This document shows positions 1 to 13,800 of a stretch of DNA of 64,000 nt, in pieces; position 1 is the stretch's first letter; each line of letters opens with the position of its first letter. Where the stretch lies: NCBI RefSeq assembly GCF_905475465.1, contig NC_062253.1:8742001-8806000 (forward strand). Reading direction: 5' to 3'. Below the pieces are notes generated by a model. That model was not told the origin of the DNA, searched no databases, and saw nothing but the letters and a program-made list of their open reading frames with translations. The position numbers and the translations under genes were made by a program. Origin of the DNA: Pieris napi. Its lineage: Eukaryota > Arthropoda > Insecta > Lepidoptera > Pieridae.

Positions 1-3000
1 AAGAATTTTTTTCATATTCATTGTGTTTTCTTTTTGGCGGCATGCTCAAACCATGCGTCGATAGCTCCTTGTACCTACTGCTTGAAGGAGGCACATGGTA
101 TCTTTGTTTCATAATAAGGTCATCTGATTTAGAGCAACATGGAAATAGTTTTTAGTAAATATAAGATTGGCATCAATTGTTGGAGACGTAAAAGTTTTCA
201 TAACCCACGAGCATGCATGGAAAATGTCATGTGGAATTCCGTGTCAATAGGTTTTAAAGGCTCCTCTTTATTTGAAATCGTTCCCTGATAGGTTGTTGGG
301 CATACATATATAACTTGCAATCACAAACTACTGATTATTTATTAAATTCTCTCAATTTCTTTCTAAAGGTTGGTAATTCTTAAAGGTGAAAGAACCACCG
401 ATGTCAAAAGGACGAATTAGAAATATTAACTAGCAAAGCTACGGCTCAATTGAATTTGTTCGAGACAACGATTTTCAGTAGGACAACAAAGGCGTCTGAA
501 TACTTTCGATTGATCCAAAGGGCCGTTAAACTTTGGAACGTTGCACTTGTCTGGGATTTATGTACCTATTTAAGAAGATTTTTATTATGAACTTTAAGAT
601 CTAATCTATTATAAAGATTTAAAAACGGAACCGCTCATTTCTATAGATGGATTTTACTATACTATAAATTAATGAGAAAACTAGCGTTTGTTAAGCGAAA
701 AGCGTTGGTTTGAATTCACAATTAAAGATTATATTACAGGAAAGCTTTACTGCGAGCTAACGGATAAAAGACCCGATAGTCTGATAATTTGTCTTTATGC
801 GAAATTGCCCTTAATGTGACAAATAGCACATTGAGATAGGAGTGGAGTGGATTGGTGCTATTGCACACGATTACTCGTAATGAGAATGATGAAAGCTTGC
901 GCCATAGATCAGCGCGTGCTATGCCGATAGCGGGAAATTGGACTTGCGTAAGTACAGTAGCCGAGGCGACGTAAACACCATAGCCATTGAGATAAACAGA
1001 TTGCACCGACGTGGTGATACTGTCGTAATAGATCCTCTTGTCATAGTTTCTCATGTAAATGATTATTTCTAGTTTTCACGTTTCGTGTTGATCTAATATG
1101 CGGAACATTGTAAACGCGTTTTTTTTTAACTGCTCAGTATGCAGCATGGGGTAGATCATGAAAAATATTTAAGTACTAGCTGACCGGGCAAACGTCGTTT
1201 TGCCATATTTATCATTTATAAAAAATAGGGGTTGATCGTAGAGAGGTGAAAATTAAGGGTTGTATGTATTTTTTAATGCTGTATCATAAAAAAATAAAGA
1301 ATATTTTTTTTATCTAAAATTAAGAAAAAAATTAAGGGGATGAAAAATAGATGTCCGATTCTCAGACATACCCAATATGCACACAACATTTCATGAGAAT
1401 AGGTCGAGCCATTTCGGAGGAGTTTAACCACAAACACCGTGACACGATAATTTTATATATTAGATAACCGGGACCGTATATAATTTTTTTTTTTTTAATA
1501 AATCTTAATGGTAACCTGAGAGAAAGAGGCAGACATTGACTCAGATGAGTCTTGCAGCTCTCCATTCTGCGAATATCCAGATATGATATGAGAGTTACGG
1601 TACGAGATCCACATAAAAACTACATGCTTAACCTAACTTAGATAACCTTTTAAGCTTTTAAATCGCAAATCACATAAGTGCGGCTGTGAGAATTAAATTT
1701 TATTTCCTGTAGCCGATTCACGAATCACGTTATTCAAAGTTACGATCCACGCGAACTTTGAGACTCCATAGCGCTGATTACAAATGCAACTTAGTAATTT
1801 TCTCGACTCACGAATGCGACCAATGATCATACAAGATGTGTTTGTGCTTCCAGGGGTGTAGGAAAAGCGTAATGTTATAAGAGGTTTTGGGCCCAAAACT
1901 CCTATTATGCCTCTCAAAGCCAGTTAACAACATTGCATTTTCAAATAAAGGTAGTAGAATGGACGAGATGACAAAACCTTCGCCACACTTTTTAACAATA
2001 GCTTTTCTCGCAGTCCTAGGTGTATTAGTTGGCCTATAATAATCAGTCATATAAACAAAACCATATTAAGATTATTTGTAGCCCCGTAGACTTGGGGCCC
2101 TTGCAAGCCCTCGGATGAAATGTTTAGTTACGCCTCTGTATATGTTGCTGCACGAAGCTCATTATTACCATTATCTGTCTATTCGCTATTCAGAATATGT
2201 AAATGTTTTTCTGGGTTAACGATAAGTGTAAATTGTTGCTAATAGAATATTATTTGTTTGTTAGTTTTATGTTCTAGTTGTTGCAATATACACAACTATT
2301 AATTTATTTTTAAAATCCTGACAAATTATTTTTTTGTTCATAACGCAGTATGCAATGTAAATAATTTATATGTTCTGCTCTGACTGCTATGTGTCTATGT
2401 TTTGTTTTCATAATTTAAACGTATATAATTTACCTGACTACATTGTATATTATGTGCTTGAATATTTTACATGAGTATTGTAATTTCCTCCTCAATAAAT
2501 AAAATCTGCTGTTGTGAAAATGTAATTTCTGTGGTAATTAATTTATACCGTGTCGTGATAAATTCACGATTTGTGTTTACAATTATTATTGCTTTGCACT
2601 TAGCAAAGGTCTTGGCTTCTGATCATATTATTTTGACGATACTATGTTGTATTTCATCTACGCCTGATGATATTTTGAATATAAACAGTGATTTTTGTTA
2701 TAAAACCACGATTCGATTTTTGAAACTCTTCTTTAAAAAACATGGACTAAATGTACCCTATTTATTCCCTAAACCATTGCAACTCTAACGGTGTTATATG
2801 CAGTATGGATAATAGGTCCGTAAATATTTATTTAATTTGTTGCTTGCGAAACTTTTAACCCGGTGAAAATGTCTTAGGAATGAGTTCATTGCTATATTTA
2901 TGTAGCACAAAAGGAGCTGGAAACTTTCCTTTTTAAGAACGTTTTGTAATGTAATTAATTTGAATTAAAATATCCTTTATACGTGACCCAAAAAATCGTG

Positions 3001-4150
3001 ACATTTACGATGCATAAGCCCAGTATCCTCAATACTTATCAAGACAGATGTTCCAATTAATTTTCTCATTGTTTACCTCTGCGAATGGTCAGGATTTTCC
3101 TTATCTTTTTTTTTACAGTGTAATTCCTGACTCACTTATGTTCCCAGTAATCGAGTAGGACGTTATCGTCAGGGTTAAATTATCTTCTTAGAAGTTGATT
3201 GTCCTGTTTTCTATCACAATACAGCTTTGTAAGCTGTCAATGTATGTGACCTTATTGTAGCCGTACTCATGATCGTTCATTAAGAGTTAACGTTTTAATT
3301 TTTTTTTTAGTTTTGAATTATTAAATTTGCCTACCAAATTACATATATATACATACCTATCTATTTTTTACTATACTTTTAAAATTGTTAGTTTTTTGGA
3401 TCTGATCGCAACCTAATATCGCATAGAGTTGACTTTTGGTGGCCTAAATCAGTATTATATACTCTATCAAGCTTTGAATACTATGTTCTGATATAATATA
3501 ACCATAATAATAAAACTATTCGTCCAGTTTTTTTAAATTATCTACTTATTTCTTCGAGTGTCTTTCAAATTAAAAGTACATGATGTTTTTCTACCAATTA
3601 TGAAGAGAAAAAATTTGAATGATTTCACCGCAATTAAAAGTAATTTTTTAATGATCACTCGTTACTTGGCGAACGAAGTTCGCGTGGGGACATTGACCGT
3701 GGATCTACTATTTAGGGTTTCGTATTTCATGTGCGTTGTTGCTCATGATTATTAATAGTCATCTATTTTATTATATTATAATTTGTATTGTCTGTAATAA
3801 AGATATGCAATTTATATTTCAACATTTAACAATGATATTATCACTTCAATCGTGACTTTTATCGATAAAACGATAGTGTACACTTTGTAATAATCAGGAC
3901 TACAGTAATTATTACAATGAAAGAGAGTATTGTTCAAGTATCGATTTATTTTAGTTATCAGTTCTATTTTTACCGTTTATGTCTACTTCAATAAAGAATA
4001 AATATCCGCATAGATTCGTGGCTTGCGTTCCTTTTTATAATTCAAATTTACTGCATTGAGGTAAATCTAAACATTTGGATTTACGTACAAACGTTTCACA
4101 AGTTATCGAATATGGATTTTAAATAAAGTTACGGTTTCCTTTTGTGGCTT
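1..4150. other. Gene-free, AT-rich flank
   Basis: No coding exon could be supported here. The open frames are short, rich in Ile/Leu/Phe/Tyr codons and lack plausible splice partners. One Helitron-like copy lies at 1,176-1,464. The stretch from about 2,200 to 4,050 is very AT-rich, with scattered AATAAA motifs (for example near 2,500 and 3,990), so it could contain the 3' UTR of a gene to the left, but nothing proves this. Confidence 0.5.
1176..1464 (-). mobile_element. Non-autonomous Helitron-like element
   Basis: Read on the minus strand, the copy starts with TC followed by a TATATA-rich stretch and ends in CTAG, flanked by A on the left and T on the right, the A|T target expected of Helitrons. 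Its inner segment (reporting GTGAAAATTAAGGGTTG and TGCTGTATCATAAAAAA) recurs in the copies at 10,414 and 15,386 and in a fragment at 35,946. No protein is encoded. Confidence 0.65.
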
Positions 4151-4672
4151 TATGGCTATCGCATCTTCAGCATGTAAATCAAGGTGTTGACGGTGCGTAT
4201 GAGCGGAACGTATAGATAGTGTGTGGTGAGCGGATATCGGGCAGAGCGCGAGCACGCCACAGGCACGTCCAGTCAGAGTGCCGCCGCGCCGACAGACGCA
4301 CGCGCCGCACGTGCATCCCATACACTCCCATAAAATTCCCAAAGACATTTTATAACTTAAACAGACTTTAAAAGGCTAACAATGTCGGTTTGCATGTACT
4401 TGTTCTGCCCGTGGTTCTTTCTCGTTATCTACCTCGCGTTCCTCATGCTGGACGTGTAACGCGCGAACGAGCGTCGCGATCACAGCGCAGGCGCGACGAA
4501 CGCGATCGATATCGTATTGTGGCCGGCGTCCGCCCGGCTCTCGCTCGAGCAGCTTGCGGAGACGCGGTGTGCCGCGAGGCGCCGCTGGTGCCGGCCGGTG
4601 GTTGAGCGTGAAGGCTTCTGAGCAGGCCTCACGATCGCTCCTCACTCGGCAGGCGAGCGGCCGCGGACCGCC
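4150..4672 (+). promoter_or_regulatory. CpG-rich promoter region of first bunched exon
   Basis: A sharp rise in GC and CpG content (about 4,200-4,760) in otherwise AT-rich DNA precedes the ATG at 4,673. It contains repeated CGC/GCG runs and no clear TATA box, which fits a dispersed CpG-type promoter and 5' UTR. The open frames on both strands in this stretch are probably by-products of high GC content. Confidence 0.45.
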
Positions 4673-4815
4673 ATGAGCGCGGCTACGCCGGAGGTGCGCG
4701 GCCCGCCGCCGGACTCGGCGTCACCATCCATAGCTCTGCCCAGGATCAAGCCAGAACTTGGCCTCAACGATGCGACCCTATTTGCCGTGTATTGTTTCAT
4801 TAAAAACTTTATCGG
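4673..4815 (+). CDS. bun: Candidate bunched first exon A (47 codons)
   Basis: ATG in a good context (CCGCCATGAGC) within a CpG island opens a frame of 47 codons plus two bases, ending at a strong donor GGTAAGT. The peptide begins MSAATPEVRGPPPDSASPS and later has KPELGLND and a hydrophobic stretch. The split codon GG+C gives Gly when joined to the exon at 28,335. I do not recognise the peptide; it could also start a different gene, though the phase match and strand favour bunched. Confidence 0.6.
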
Positions 4816-7800
4816 GTAAGTCAAGCTTTCGTTGTATCAAATCTTAATATAAACGCCCTGACAGCGTGGTAGCCATTGATGGTCACTAGTTATTACACGG
4901 CATGGCGCAGATATTGTACTACTGTAGACTAGTCAATAGTCAAATCATTTATTTCAATTAGACTACCTAAAATGGCACTTTTGAACGTTAAATGAAATAT
5001 AAAGATGTTTCTAGTTGCCCCTTCCAAAAGATAGTTTCGTGTTGAGAAGAATGGACAAGAAACTCCACACTTACTCTCTTAAAATAGGTTTTACATTACA
5101 TAGTTTTTTACAATGCTGTCATTTAAATATAGTAAGTCAGTATAATATACATAAAAACTGTTTTAACTCGTCTCTTGGTATGTAACAAATATTGATTATT
5201 CATTATCATTGTGTAGCAAATGTCAAGTTTAAACCTTGGGAGCTACCAACATTTCTAATTAACCCTGATTCTAATGTATCTCTGATAGTTGATACCTAGA
5301 ATATATGCATAAATATTTGTAGTATTAAGAATTGAGCTTGAATATTATCTATTTAGTCTATGATTTTTGTTAATTTGTCTCCGTACAGACTGAAGTATTT
5401 GATATAAGCGGTTTACTTAGGAGTGTCTAATACTAAAGAATTATCAAATAATCTAGAGACATCGAGACATTTTCATAGTATCAAATACTAACTCAAATTG
5501 TCCTGCACTATTTCACCTAAAAATATAACTACCAAGTTGTAATTATTTTTATCTGAATAAAAAATCAAGAAGGCACAGTATCCTCTATTATAGACGTTTT
5601 TTTTTTATTCTAATGAATCCGTAAACAATACCTTTCAAAGGTATTAAAAAAAATTGGATATAATTAGGTACTAAATATGACTTTATTTATTATTATATAC
5701 AATGGCATACACGAGTTGTAAGCCTCCCTTGTTATTTGACTTCGGACATTAACTAAAGTTAATAGCCACTAAAGCAAAAAGTATGTATATTGTATACTAT
5801 GGTTTTTATAGAATATATTGTATTTCCTATTAAGTTTCTTTTATCGTTAAATAACAACATAATCTGTTTCACCTAGTTTTTTTAACATAATATTTACTGT
5901 AATAAAATCTTACGAGTTACACAATAACATGTTTTCACACTAGTCTAATAACGACTATACTAATTTTATTAATTGCTAAAAATTATTATTAACCACTAAG
6001 TAATTAATTTTGTTTCTGATTCGACTATTTCTGCCTAATACGTCTTTTGTACTGATAATCGGGTCATTACATATTATTAACGTTAGAATATAATTTCAGA
6101 CGGAAATCTAACAAAGGTTCGTGAATTTTAAAATCGAGAACGTAAACGATTTAACTTTCAAATCGCTGAGTGGAAATGTTCTTTGTTTGAAATTTTCATT
6201 CACAAGAAATGTAAAGGCTGGTTTTCATCAAATTGTATCGGGCGAAATAAACTGTGTAATTCAAGGTGAAACAACCGGTATATTTAGCTAGCACTGTGAA
6301 CTTTTAACAAGTAATAATGCAAGGCTATCGTATGATTTATGAATGTTCTTATTAATTTGTACAAAAATAGGCGGTTGTGAAATTTTAATCGAGTTTCGTA
6401 ATTGATTATGGGTGGGATTCAGCTAAGCGCGAACTATGACATTCGTGTGTTCAAATCAAATACGTTTTATATGGAATCCTTGAAAATTTTCTAACGGCAC
6501 CTGCTGCTTCCCTTGTTACTATGACCAAGTACAAAGATGAAAAGTACAAAAAGAGTTTGTACGCACGACAGCGTTGAAAGTCACGCATCACCGGGAAACA
6601 GCCAAATCTCTTTAAGACACACGAATAGTCATAACGCAAAGTATACTAAAAAGACTATAGTCGTAACGAATTTTGTTAAACTAGTTACTAATATTACGTT
6701 TGTTATTTTTGTTTATTTTTTATGCAAATGATTCGAGCGACCTTGAATTAGTCGGTCATCCATTTTTATGACTCAATTAGCATCTATTTAACAATGCTAA
6801 CTATAATTTAAACCGTTGTATAAATTACATACTAATTTCAATTCTCCCCATTTTATTTTAACATGTCATGCTATTTTTAAACAATACACCTGTAGTTAGA
6901 CTAAAATAACACAAACTGAACTGAACTTTGTGACGTTAGTTACGCCGTAGCTTGCATTTCAGCCCACTTGTGAAGCAATGGATTTACTGTGTGTGCGTAA
7001 CGGAAAATTGAGGAATTATTATACCTTCTTCCTTTGATATTGATTGTCTTTTAATAACGACAGCCTTAAGTACCTACCGGGTTTTTTGATAAAAGTTCCA
7101 TGTACTTTTTTCTATATCGCGCTTGTGTCGCGCTGACGCTATTAAAAGTTGCAGAGTAAAGAGCTCTGGTATGTCTAATACGTAGAATGCTGATCACCTA
7201 CTCGCCTAAAAATAATAAAATATAGGAATCAACTATCTAAATAGAGTTGTCGTGTCGCAAGATTTTTTACATGAGTAGCCAAACCTTTGAAACACCTTAG
7301 TTACAATGAATTTTTCATCAGTTTAGATAACGTCGTAAACATGAGCCTTGAGTGCTTGAATGTTAAGTAAACTCCACGCCCATGATTGCTCACCTTCTAG
7401 GGCGATTTTCTGTTACACACCTACGGAGAATATTTGCTGAAATAATGTACATTTAAAGTTATATTCGCAACCTACGCTAATATGTCATCGTAACATATAA
7501 CATTTTATTTGGCACAGTTAAAAAGTATGAATATTGATATGTCTTATTCATATACTTTTGTGTACGAAGTCTTTTGTTAATAGTAAAAAGAAATTATGTA
7601 GGTACTAGACAACCAGATCTACATAGTACACTTGTAGTACCTTCGTGAACTTTCTTATTATGTTAGAGTTAATAATCTGGTATAGGAAGCCAATGCATCG
7701 CGTGATAACGTTTTCTAATCTGTAGATAATTTGTGGTTAATAAAGGGCAGTTAATATCTACGTGCCGAACTTAGGAGAAAGTCATCGTTTAGAAAGCTTG

Positions 7801-10800
7801 CTTTTGTTTTCATGTTCAGCAGTTGTTCGAACGTGTAACGAGAAGAGAATAGACAGAGACAAATTAAAATACTCCACAACCACTCCTTATCGATTGCATT
7901 GACCGACTTGGCAACGCGTAGATCTCTGTTCATCGTACACGCAATTAATCCAAGTTACCTCTGAATATTCATCTACAGCTAGAGATAATTATGCACACTT
8001 TAGCAACATGTTTTTAAAAAACTAATCCGTCACACCTATGCACATACAAGTTAAAACCTTAGCAGTTAACTGAATGCAATTACAGATAATTACTTTGAAA
8101 GTTTCACGGCCTATCTTCGTGTAAATGTTGACGCACAGTAAATTCTCAATAGATGAGTTTAGGATGCAAGATATTGCTTTGTTGCATTCGCAATCATCAC
8201 TTTCACAACAAAGAAAGCGAAAGTCGATGGCGCCCGTTCCCTTGCGGTCAGATTAACTCGGACCGACGCTAATTCCTCTTGTTTATCATTTCATACAAAT
8301 GGTTTGCCCAGTAATCTGTTGATTTCTCTCGACCTTCATAGTTTACATTTGTAACTTGAATGTGTTTTGCAAAAAGGACATAAAAGTATTACATAAGGTA
8401 CGTTATAAAACATGTCACGCGTTGCATAATAATAACATCGACATTATGCAGCGATTTTATCATACCATATATCAATCTTGTCCATAGCTCTTAGTGTATC
8501 TAACTATACTGTATTGATGTTTGTTTAATTATCTCCACGGACCATTACTGTCACGTCATTGGCATGTACTTGTGTAATACAATCCTTGTAGTTAAATTAG
8601 ATTTAGATGTTAACAAAATTCTTCTATAATTTTCCAGTACACGACTGGATTGTAGTATTCACTAAAAAATTTATTCCTTGCTAGTTTAAAATTTTTATGT
8701 TCTAATATAATTGATGTGTGTAAAATTTGTGAAGTTATATTTTCTTTTATATTTCAAACATACGTGTTGTATTAGGATTTAAAAATAATAATAAAATATG
8801 ACCCAATTTTATCCTTAATTATGCGACTTAAGTTTTAATGTAGACTTGCCGTATATATCTTAATATGTTTTTAAGGTATCCTAAAAATATACGGTATGTA
8901 AAGAATGGTCCGGAAACAGTCCTTCAAACAAAATACAAAAAACAATTAAATAAATTACATTGACTTTGTGTTCTATTAATTTTTCGTCAAGTCTATAAAT
9001 TTATTTCGTAGTCTACTTCAATTCTTTATAGTCAATGCGTTTCACAATTATTAATGTATCCGGTTCTACTTTGGACATATATTTTTATAAATAGCCAACG
9101 CTTTATGAACAACGCACATTACGTGATATATTATTGTAAAATATTACATATTGAAATAACAAGATTCGAGTTTTTGTTGATTGTTTTTACCAATGTTTCC
9201 ACTAATTAACTGAGGTTATTTTTGTAATAGTTTAATTTTCTTCAAGTGGAACTACACACAAAAATATTAGAGTATTTGAAAGTACCTACATATTTTTATT
9301 TTTTTTCAGAGACGAACGATCACGAACGTTTAACACTTATTTTTTTTAGTAATAATAATCCAATGGCGCTACAACCCTATATACGAATTGGCCACAGATT
9401 GCATCCGTTTCGTTGAAAAATTTTTTTTTTTCTGTGCTTGACACATGTCGTCAATTTTTCGTATGCCAGTTCCCTCACAGTAAGAGCAAGCGCACATTAA
9501 AAAAATAAATAATAGTTTAAAAAATCTAAAACACACGCTTTTAAAGCACATCAAACTAAAAAGTGTTGCCATATTTTTCGTCTATAGAGCAACCCACGCT
9601 TTTTCACAATAATACCAGTCTTTTTTGTTCATTACCATTTTCAGCCTCGTTTTAGTTTGATATGCTTTAAAAGCGTGTTTTTTAGTTTTTTTAAACTATT
9701 ATTTGTTTATTTATTTTTTAGTTAATTTTTTTCGGATTATTGCATTGTCATCGATCTTTGACAGGTGCTCAAAATTTGAATAAAATCTGTCCGTTTAAAG
9801 TGGGTCTAAATCGAGTCCGAAGGAGTCGGTTACATACATACATACATACGTATACAGGTGAAGCTAATATAAAGCGTGTAAAAATCCATGGCGATTCGAA
9901 CACGACCTCAATAGTCGCAAGCTTTAGCCATAGTATAATAGACGAAAGTTATTCTCCATACAGTAAATTCAGTATATCGACGGACGAAATAAAAACAAAA
10001 CTAAACGAGTCGTATCATATGATTATTTAAATGCCAGTAGCACTTACACATAACCGGTAAAGTGCATAACTTAAGTAATTAATACGATGCACCGATAACA
10101 GCACGTTAGACGAATCGTTTGCTGTCGGTTCTCGCAACGATGCGTTTCGATAGCAGAGATAGTGCGTGTCATTACACCGCACGTAACAGCGTTGCGTAAC
10201 TTGCGTTGTTATATCACATCGTTAGTATCATTTTGTTCCCTATCGCCCTGATTTCGTTGATTGCATTTGAAAATGATAGCCAATGTTCCTTTTTAGATAA
10301 ATAACACGTGCAGGGTGTCTGGCTAAGTGAAGGTTAGAGAGTTTGTTGCTATGGTAACCATTTTATATGGAATTAACAAACTATGGTTACAACCACACCT
10401 TATTATTTTTATACTAGCTGCCCCCGCGAACTTCGTTTCGCCTTAATGTGCTTGTAGCCTACCTTTTTAGTACATACCAACATGGAACATTTTGCTATGC
10501 TACCCCAGAGACTGTTAAGATTTCCAGAATGAAAACTTTTAGGTTTATCTATGAATTCTGCTCTATATACCTAAACAAGAGTTTTAAAAGTAGAATCGAG
10601 TCATAAGTTTGTAATTAACAAATATAAAAAAGAGTTGTAGGGGTGAAAATTAAGGGTTGTATGTATATTTGTATGCTGTATCATAAAAAAAATAAAAACA
10701 AAAATTGTCTAAAAATAAAATAAAAAAATTAAGGTTAGACCGGACCACCCTCAAAATTAATAGATGTTGTCCGATTAGCAGAACTAACCGATATGAACAC

Positions 10801-13800
10801 AAAACTACACGAAAATCGGTCGAGCCATTTCAGAGGCGTTTATTTACAAACACCGTGACACGAGAATTTTATATATTAGATTTAAAATATTCCTGATCAA
10901 CGTGATCTTAGCAGATAATAATAGTATATATTTTTTATACGGATTATACATATAAACATTGTAATGTTGCAATTTATATTATCATGTGGTTTGTATTTTA
11001 TGTAAGATTTCGTATAAAATCTGAATGTCACACAAAATTTGGTGGCACTGAACAAAATGTATGCAATCGGCGTTGCACTCGAACCTTGCACCGCTTTGCA
11101 TACAAAAAACCTGTTTCGTTCCTTTGGTATATCGGCTTTTGTTCATTTTTTGTAGGTTTATAATAATTGTTGGGTTTCATATTAAATTGGTTAACAGAGT
11201 ATTGTTTTAAAGTAAAGAAAACTTCGATTTTAAATTACTGTACTCAACGTAATGGATATTTTTGATTGATAGATTTCTTTCTGGTGGTTATTATTATATA
11301 TTACATACATATCATTTTAATTTCTCAGTCATGTCAAGGTTGAAACTGAAACTAATTACCTAAGTTCACTCTGATTATATAAATCGTAATCCTGAACTAC
11401 ATATCCGCAACTCGCTTCACATGAACGAATATTCAGTTCACGATACACGAAACGTCGATTTCAAGTGCAAGAGTTTTGAATATTTAATGTAAAATAGCCT
11501 TATTCGATTTCACTACTGACTGAATAAATTTGTCGTTAGTTCCTTCAAACACTATTTGCTTTTTATTGTTATTGTATGTATGAATATTGATTACACAGCA
11601 ACAGCTTGTCGATTAGCCTGTCTTCTCATCTCGCATATTGATTGACGCGTAGCCACAAGGCAACAGCTATGGCGCCACCCTTCCCAACCCTCATTCACCG
11701 AACGGGAAGAGGGACGCGCGCACTCATTTTGTACACCGCGCTGCTTCATAGTGAACGTTTGTTTTACAATTTTTAAGTGATTGTTAAGTGTGGAAACTTC
11801 CAGAACAGAAAACTATACTCAAATAACCTGGAGGACCATCTGAAGTACCACCTGTAAGTGTTGCATTAGGTTTATCTGAATTAGGTCAAGCTTTAATCGC
11901 GTCCTTAACCTAATAATTCCTCAACAGGACGGTAAACTATATTGTATGGCGAATAAGGGGCTTATTAATATTACTTACAAGTGTTGTTACGACCTGTGTG
12001 GTATGAATGTTGTCCGAATTAATTGACACCGAAAAATAGGTCAGGGATGTCGAGGCTATTGTTAACTTGCAGTTTTTCACGTCAAGTGAAACCAATCAAT
12101 TGTCTTAAAATGGGACGTGTATGATAATTATCAATCATTTAAGAAGAATCTCATTATCTTGTTTACTGTCAACACAACTTTTTACGACGTTGTATAAGTG
12201 TCGATTAATAGTGGACATGAAATCATTCCGTCAACTTTCAACGATTCGCTACGATCAGTCATTCCTATATGATCCAGGAAATCGCGGATACTTCCTTTAT
12301 ACATTGTGCTAACGTCGGAAGCATTAGGCTCTACGCTTGTCGATTACACTCTATAATACTGATCTAATCTTGTCAATTCACGATATTGGTGAAAGTTTTG
12401 TTCTAACTCTAGAACGGCCTAGTCGATCAAGAAACAATGTGTCAGGATTTTGTTTGAGTCACGGTTTGCTTATGCCTTTGTTTGCCTTTGTTTTAGGACC
12501 TTCTCACAAAGTTTCAATTGTATTATGCTTAATATATTCACTTTTTTATTTGACTTATCAAGAACGAGCGTGAATACTTCTCAATAAATATTTTTTAATA
12601 CTCTAAACTTTTAATAGACGCCGTCGTACGTTCGCCCAGCCACACTTCCGGTGTCGGTTGTGTCAGGTGTTTCTATTTCTACCTCTCCCTGAACCGCACG
12701 CACAATTCATGTTCAAAGTCGGTTATTTTAAATGCTAGGATATCTTTACACACACACATTTTTCTGATTGTATTATAGACCTTAAATAAAACAGAGTTCT
12801 GTATCAGTGACGGCGTGTGTCAGGGATAGAAGGCTGATCACCTACTTGCCTATTAGATAAACAAATGATCATGAAATAGATACAGAAGTCTGAGGCCCAG
12901 ACCTAAAAAAGTTGTAGCGCCATTGATTTTTTTTATTGCAGTGCAGATGATTCACTGTCTGCATTCATCACCAGAGACGTCTGAATAATCATTACTTGAC
13001 TTGTTTGCATGTTTCTGTCGTCCTTGGTCTTATTCCACGTCGGAAGAGTGCCCCATTTAGCTCTCAATTTGTGAACCCAACAACACTCGTCTGACCTTAT
13101 TTCCTCGCGCAGCCTTTGTTCCGCTGCAGCTGACCTACATTTTCATTGTTTATTGGTAATTAATGTATTAGAAGCACGCGTGCGGGGTCTTTCACCCTTC
13201 ACCATAGTGACCCTTGAATGAAATAAAAATCCAACCCTCCACTTGTACCGAACTTTCTGCCTAAATATAATACTGTGAATTATTTAGTCGGGAGCACCTT
13301 GCGGACTTATAAAAAGCGACGAGGTCAATTGCGAACGAGATCCGACAGTGTACAACTCGCACGCGCTAGGCGAAGACGCTCGCATTGATATTGATGATAG
13401 TGATTATCACGTGGAACTGTTACAATTGGACGATGCAACGGTCGAGCCAATGGGTTTTGGCAAGCTGATTGATTAAGACTCAAATAAAAACATAAGCTTA
13501 AGTGACGCAGTGGTGATAAGTCGTGTTCCGCATGGTGCAGACGCTGATGGCCGAGTTGCGGGTGCTGATAGGGAAGCGGGCCCCCTCTGGGACCCCGCCT
13601 CCCTCACCCCAGACCCCGCAAGCCCCGTATACTCGGCGAGACCTGAAAGCTAATTTACATAGGCATATGAGTATCGTACTGGACAGGTCAGTGATTTTGG
13701 CGGCAGAAATTTATTTTTACCCAGTCTGAAACGTTAGTCAGCAATGCTAAAAATACGAGATTAATACTAATACAAATGTGTTTTTCTTATAAAAGCGTCG

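Larger units (their letters stand above)
4816..13287. other. Long intron or intergenic region
   Basis: Apart from the repeats and the possible 5' exon listed separately, no coding exon is supported. The sequence is AT-rich with short random frames. A weak SINE-like patch (CTGATCACCTACT at about 7,190) is present. Confidence 0.5.

Noticed and set aside
2471..2788. 105-codon plus-strand frame
   Set aside because: Composition (Ile, Leu, Phe, Asn, Cys) is that of random AT-rich DNA; no domain, promoter or splice site supports it.
4376..4824. Overlapping minus-strand frames in the CpG island (4,376-4,645 and 4,642-4,824)
   Set aside because: They lie opposite the promoter and first exon A, are Arg/Ala/Pro rich as expected of GC-rich non-coding DNA, and have no splice partners.
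9362..9378. SINE family 1 tail (CAATGGCGCTACAACCC)
   Set aside because: Only about 17 bases match and the following sequence is unrelated, so a copy could not be delimited. The same holds for CAATGGCGCTATAACTT at about 51,080.
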